From: Candidatus Omnitrophota bacterium
Lineage (GTDB): Bacteria; Ratteibacteria; UBA8468; B48-G9; DTJG01
Reading direction: 5' to 3'
NCBI GenBank assembly: GCA_023818725.1
Contig: JAMWBX010000037.1
Span: 1-8,385 of the forward strand
Length of the DNA stretch: 8,385 bases
The first letter of the stretch is position 1. Each line of letters begins with the position of its first letter. A model generated the notes under the pieces. It did no database searches. It saw only the letters and a list, made by a program, of their open reading frames with translations, and was not told where the DNA came from. Both the position numbers and the translations under genes were made by a program. Positions 6,321 through 8,385 of this stretch are shown here, in pieces.

Positions 6321-7841
6321 ATGGTTGCGATTCTTGATTTTGGTTCACAATACACTCAATTAATTGCTCGCAGAGTGAGAGAACTAAAAATATACTGTGA
6401 AATATATCCATACAATGTGCCTGCTTCAAACCTGAAAGAAAAAAATGTCAGGGTTATTATCCTTTCTGGTGGACCAGGACATATTACAGAATCAGAACTT
6501 TCTTTTGTGCCTGATAATGAAATTTTCAGGGGCCAGTTTAAAATTCTCGGTATCTGTTTTGGCATGCAGGTAATTGCAAAATTTTTTGGTGGAAAGGTTG
6601 AAAGGGGCAAAGTGCGGGAATATGGAAAAACAGTTTTCTATCCTGAAAAAGACATCATATTTGAGGATGTGCCACAAAGCACAGTCGTGTGGATGAGTCA
6701 CTATGACCAGGTTACCCGTTTGCCTGATGGATTCAAAATTATTGGAAGGACAGAAAACTGCGATATAGCAGCGATTAAAAAGAACGATGGAACAATCTAT
6801 GGCCTTCAATTTCATCCTGAGGTTTTGCATACAGAAAAAGGAAAGACAATTTTGAAAAACTTTCTTTTTAAGGTTTGCGCTCTCGGTACTGACTGGACGC
6901 CATCTTCAATGGTTGATATGGCGAAAAATGAGATAAAGTCAAAAATTAACAATGGGAAAATTATCTGCGCCTTAAGCGGCGGAGTTGATTCTTCAACCCT
7001 TGCTGTGTTGCTCCACCAGGTTGCAGGAGATAATTCTCTCTCAGTGTTTGTTAACCATGGCCTTTTAAGGAAAAATGAGGAAGTTGAAGTGAAAAATGCG
7101 CTCGGCTCAATGGTGAATATGAAGTATGTTGATGCTTCTGAAATTTTTCTCAACAAACTGAAAGGAGTTGCTGACCCAGAAATGAAAAGAAAAATCATCG
7201 GCGAGACATTTATCAAGGTTTTTGAAAAAGAAGCAAAAGAATTTGGGGCCGATTTTCTTGCTCAGGGAACTCTGTATCCTGATGTCATAGAAAGCGTCAG
7301 TGTTTTTGGCGGTCCTACATCAAGAATAAAAACACACCACAATGTTGGCGGGCTTCCTGAAAAAATGAACCTGAAACTTGTTGAACCATTCAGATACCTT
7401 TTTAAGGACGAGGTGCGAAAAATAGCAAAAGCAATCGGTTTGCCTTCCAATCTTATTCAAAGACATCCGTTCCCTGGTCCGGGTCTCGCAGTGAGAATCA
7501 TCGGTGAAATTGATAGGGAAAAGATTGAAATATTGAGGGAAGTTGACGCAATTTACATTGATGAGCTCAGAAAAGCCAACCTCTACAATAAAAGATGGCA
7601 GGCTTTCGCGGTACTGCTTCCTGTTAGGAGCGTTGGCGTGATGGGAGACCAGCGAACATATCAGTATGTTGTTGCCCTGAGGGCGGTTACAAGCGTTGAC
7701 GCAATGACCGCTGACTGGGCAAGAATTCCTTTGAAGGTTCTTGAAAAAATATCAAGCCGTATTGTAAACGAGGTAAAAACAGTAAATCGGGTGGTTTACG
7801 ATATCACTTCCAAGCCCCCCGCAACAATAGAATGGGAATAA
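6321..7841 (+). CDS. guaA: GMP synthase (glutamine-hydrolysing)
   Basis: Converts XMP to GMP with ATP and glutamine, the last step of de novo guanine nucleotide synthesis, in the cytoplasm. The 506 residues have the standard order. A class I glutamine amidotransferase domain (about 1-185) carries the nucleophile Cys79 in GICFGMQ and His165/Glu167 in QFHPEV. An ATP pyrophosphatase domain follows with the PP-loop LSGGVDSS (218-225) and GTLYPDVIES (316-325). The C-terminal dimerisation domain has RHPFPGPGLAVR (381-392) and ends in DITSKPPATIEWE (494-506), the canonical terminus. The start is set by AGGAG 5 nt ahead and by the typical MVAILDFGSQYTQLIARRV opening. The amidotransferase part reads MSHYDQ where MSHGDQ is usual. 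It appears to be transcribed alone, is divergent from the sugar operon, and ends 2 nt before the convergent cstA-like gene. The call is near certain. Confidence 0.98.
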   Translation: MVAILDFGSQYTQLIARRVRELKIYCEIYPYNVPASNLKEKNVRVIILSGGPGHITESELSFVPDNEIFRGQFKILGICFGMQVIAKFFGGKVERGKVREYGKTVFYPEKDIIFEDVPQSTVVWMSHYDQVTRLPDGFKIIGRTENCDIAAIKKNDGTIYGLQFHPEVLHTEKGKTILKNFLFKVCALGTDWTPSSMVDMAKNEIKSKINNGKIICALSGGVDSSTLAVLLHQVAGDNSLSVFVNHGLLRKNEEVEVKNALGSMVNMKYVDASEIFLNKLKGVADPEMKRKIIGETFIKVFEKEAKEFGADFLAQGTLYPDVIESVSVFGGPTSRIKTHHNVGGLPEKMNLKLVEPFRYLFKDEVRKIAKAIGLPSNLIQRHPFPGPGLAVRIIGEIDREKIEILREVDAIYIDELRKANLYNKRWQAFAVLLPVRSVGVMGDQRTYQYVVALRAVTSVDAMTADWARIPLKVLEKISSRIVNEVKTVNRVVYDITSKPPATIEWE

Positions 7842-7843
7842 AA

Positions 7844-8385
7844 TCAGGTGTTTCTCCGCAATGCCTTGATTCTTGTGATACCTTCGACGATGATAAAAAA
7901 TGAAAGAATGATGAGGACAACGCTGATATTTCCAAGAAGCAGGCTTCTGCTCTTATAAAATACAATTGCCTGGTAAACCAAAGCGAAGATGGTTATAACA
8001 AGCATTACGATAGCAGGAATAAGACATGACAGTGAATTCTTCTTTTTTGTCAACAAAAAACAACCGCAAACAAACAGCACCAGCCCTGCCGTAAGCTGAT
8101 TTGAGGCGCCAAAAACCGGCCAGATCTTTTCCCACGCGCCATAGGCAAGGTACGCAGCAAAAGCAATAACACAGAAGGTTGCAAAAAATCTATTGTTGAA
8201 GATTCTTATTTTAAGAGATTGTCCGAACATTTCAGCTGTAATATATCTGGTTATTCTTGTGGCAGTATCAAGCGTTGTCAGGACAAAGCTATTGACCATA
8301 ATAATGGCGATGAGCTTGCCAATGTCAGAAGAAAACATTCCTGATACAATCCTTCCAGATGCTGTGGCAAATGTTCCAATACAGT
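7844..8385 (-). CDS. cstA: CstA-type carbon starvation / pyruvate transporter, C-terminal part
   Basis: Partial gene: the frame stays open to the window edge, so the N-terminal majority is missing and the ATG at 8338 is an internal codon. About 180 residues are visible. SSDIGKLIAIIMVNSFVLTT and LDTATRITRYI, followed by AAYLAYGAWEKIWPVFGASN and QLTAGLVLFV, are the conserved end of the CstA/BtsT family. These are inner-membrane carriers known in E. coli for pyruvate and linked to peptide use under carbon starvation. About five hydrophobic segments can be seen, two of them after the conserved block. The protein ends soon after the last helix with a basic tail (RIKALRRNT), shorter at the C-terminus than E. 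coli CstA and like the compact forms of other phyla. It is convergent with guaA with a 2-nt gap. Family call strong; substrate by homology only. Confidence 0.92.
   Translation of the reverse strand, partial: CIGTFATASGRIVSGMFSSDIGKLIAIIMVNSFVLTTLDTATRITRYITAEMFGQSLKIRIFNNRFFATFCVIAFAAYLAYGAWEKIWPVFGASNQLTAGLVLFVCGCFLLTKKKNSLSCLIPAIVMLVITIFALVYQAIVFYKSRSLLLGNISVVLIILSFFIIVEGITRIKALRRNT

Noticed and set aside
6812..7216. 134-residue open frame on the minus strand inside guaA
   Set aside because: It lies opposite the conserved PP-loop region; no ribosome site or family resemblance was seen.
7842..7843. Possible bidirectional terminator between guaA and the cstA-like gene
   Set aside because: Only 2 nt separate the stop codons and no hairpin with a T-run was seen in the flanking coding ends.

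Overview
This is a bacterial window of moderately low GC, read by eye as about 40%. It has tightly packed genes, 4-nt stop/start overlaps and almost no non-coding DNA except one divergent gap of about 208 nt. The gene mix is a sugar isomerase-like TIM barrel, a GH51 arabinofuranosidase, two Gfo/Idh/MocA oxidoreductases and a uroporphyrinogen-decarboxylase-like protein. Such a mix is common in polysaccharide-degrading members of the PVC superphylum and related uncultured lineages (Lentisphaerae, Verrucomicrobia, Planctomycetes, Omnitrophota-like). That placement is an inference from gene content; the window has no rRNA or marker that fixes the taxon.

Region 1 (1-3717, + strand) is one operon whose 5' end lies outside the window. 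A truncated sugar phosphate isomerase/epimerase-type TIM barrel carries an unexplained helical N-terminal part. It is followed after 2 nt by a GH51 alpha-L-arabinofuranosidase, and then by a Gfo/Idh/MocA oxidoreductase whose ATG overlaps the GH51 stop (ATGA). Region 2 (3708-6112, - strand) is a second operon that converges on the first with a 10-nt overlap of coding sequence. A Gfo/Idh/MocA oxidoreductase with a cysteine-rich insertion comes first. A UroD-like (cobalamin methyltransferase superfamily) protein follows, starting at a TTG inside a TTGA stop/start overlap. The likely promoter of this operon, with a palindrome over the predicted transcription start, lies at 6125-6164.

Region 3 (6113-6320) is the divergent intergenic region. 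It holds that promoter and, on the other side, the leader of guaA, in which short alternative pairings could cover or free the ribosome binding site. Region 4 (6321-8385) holds a complete guaA (GMP synthase, +) and, tail to tail after only 2 nt, the 3' part of a cstA-type transporter gene (-) that runs off the window.

Regions 1 and 2 together look like a carbohydrate-processing island. The arabinofuranosidase would release or debranch pentose units. The two NAD(P)-type oxidoreductases and the TIM-barrel protein could carry out sugar oxidation and epimerisation, or the oxidative (3-keto) route of glycoside cleavage known for some Gfo/Idh plus TIM-barrel pairs. The UroD-like protein could handle a methyl or carboxyl group. 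The joint pathway and substrate are inference. guaA and cstA look like unrelated core genes. No CRISPR array, tRNA, rRNA, insertion sequence or phage gene was seen.
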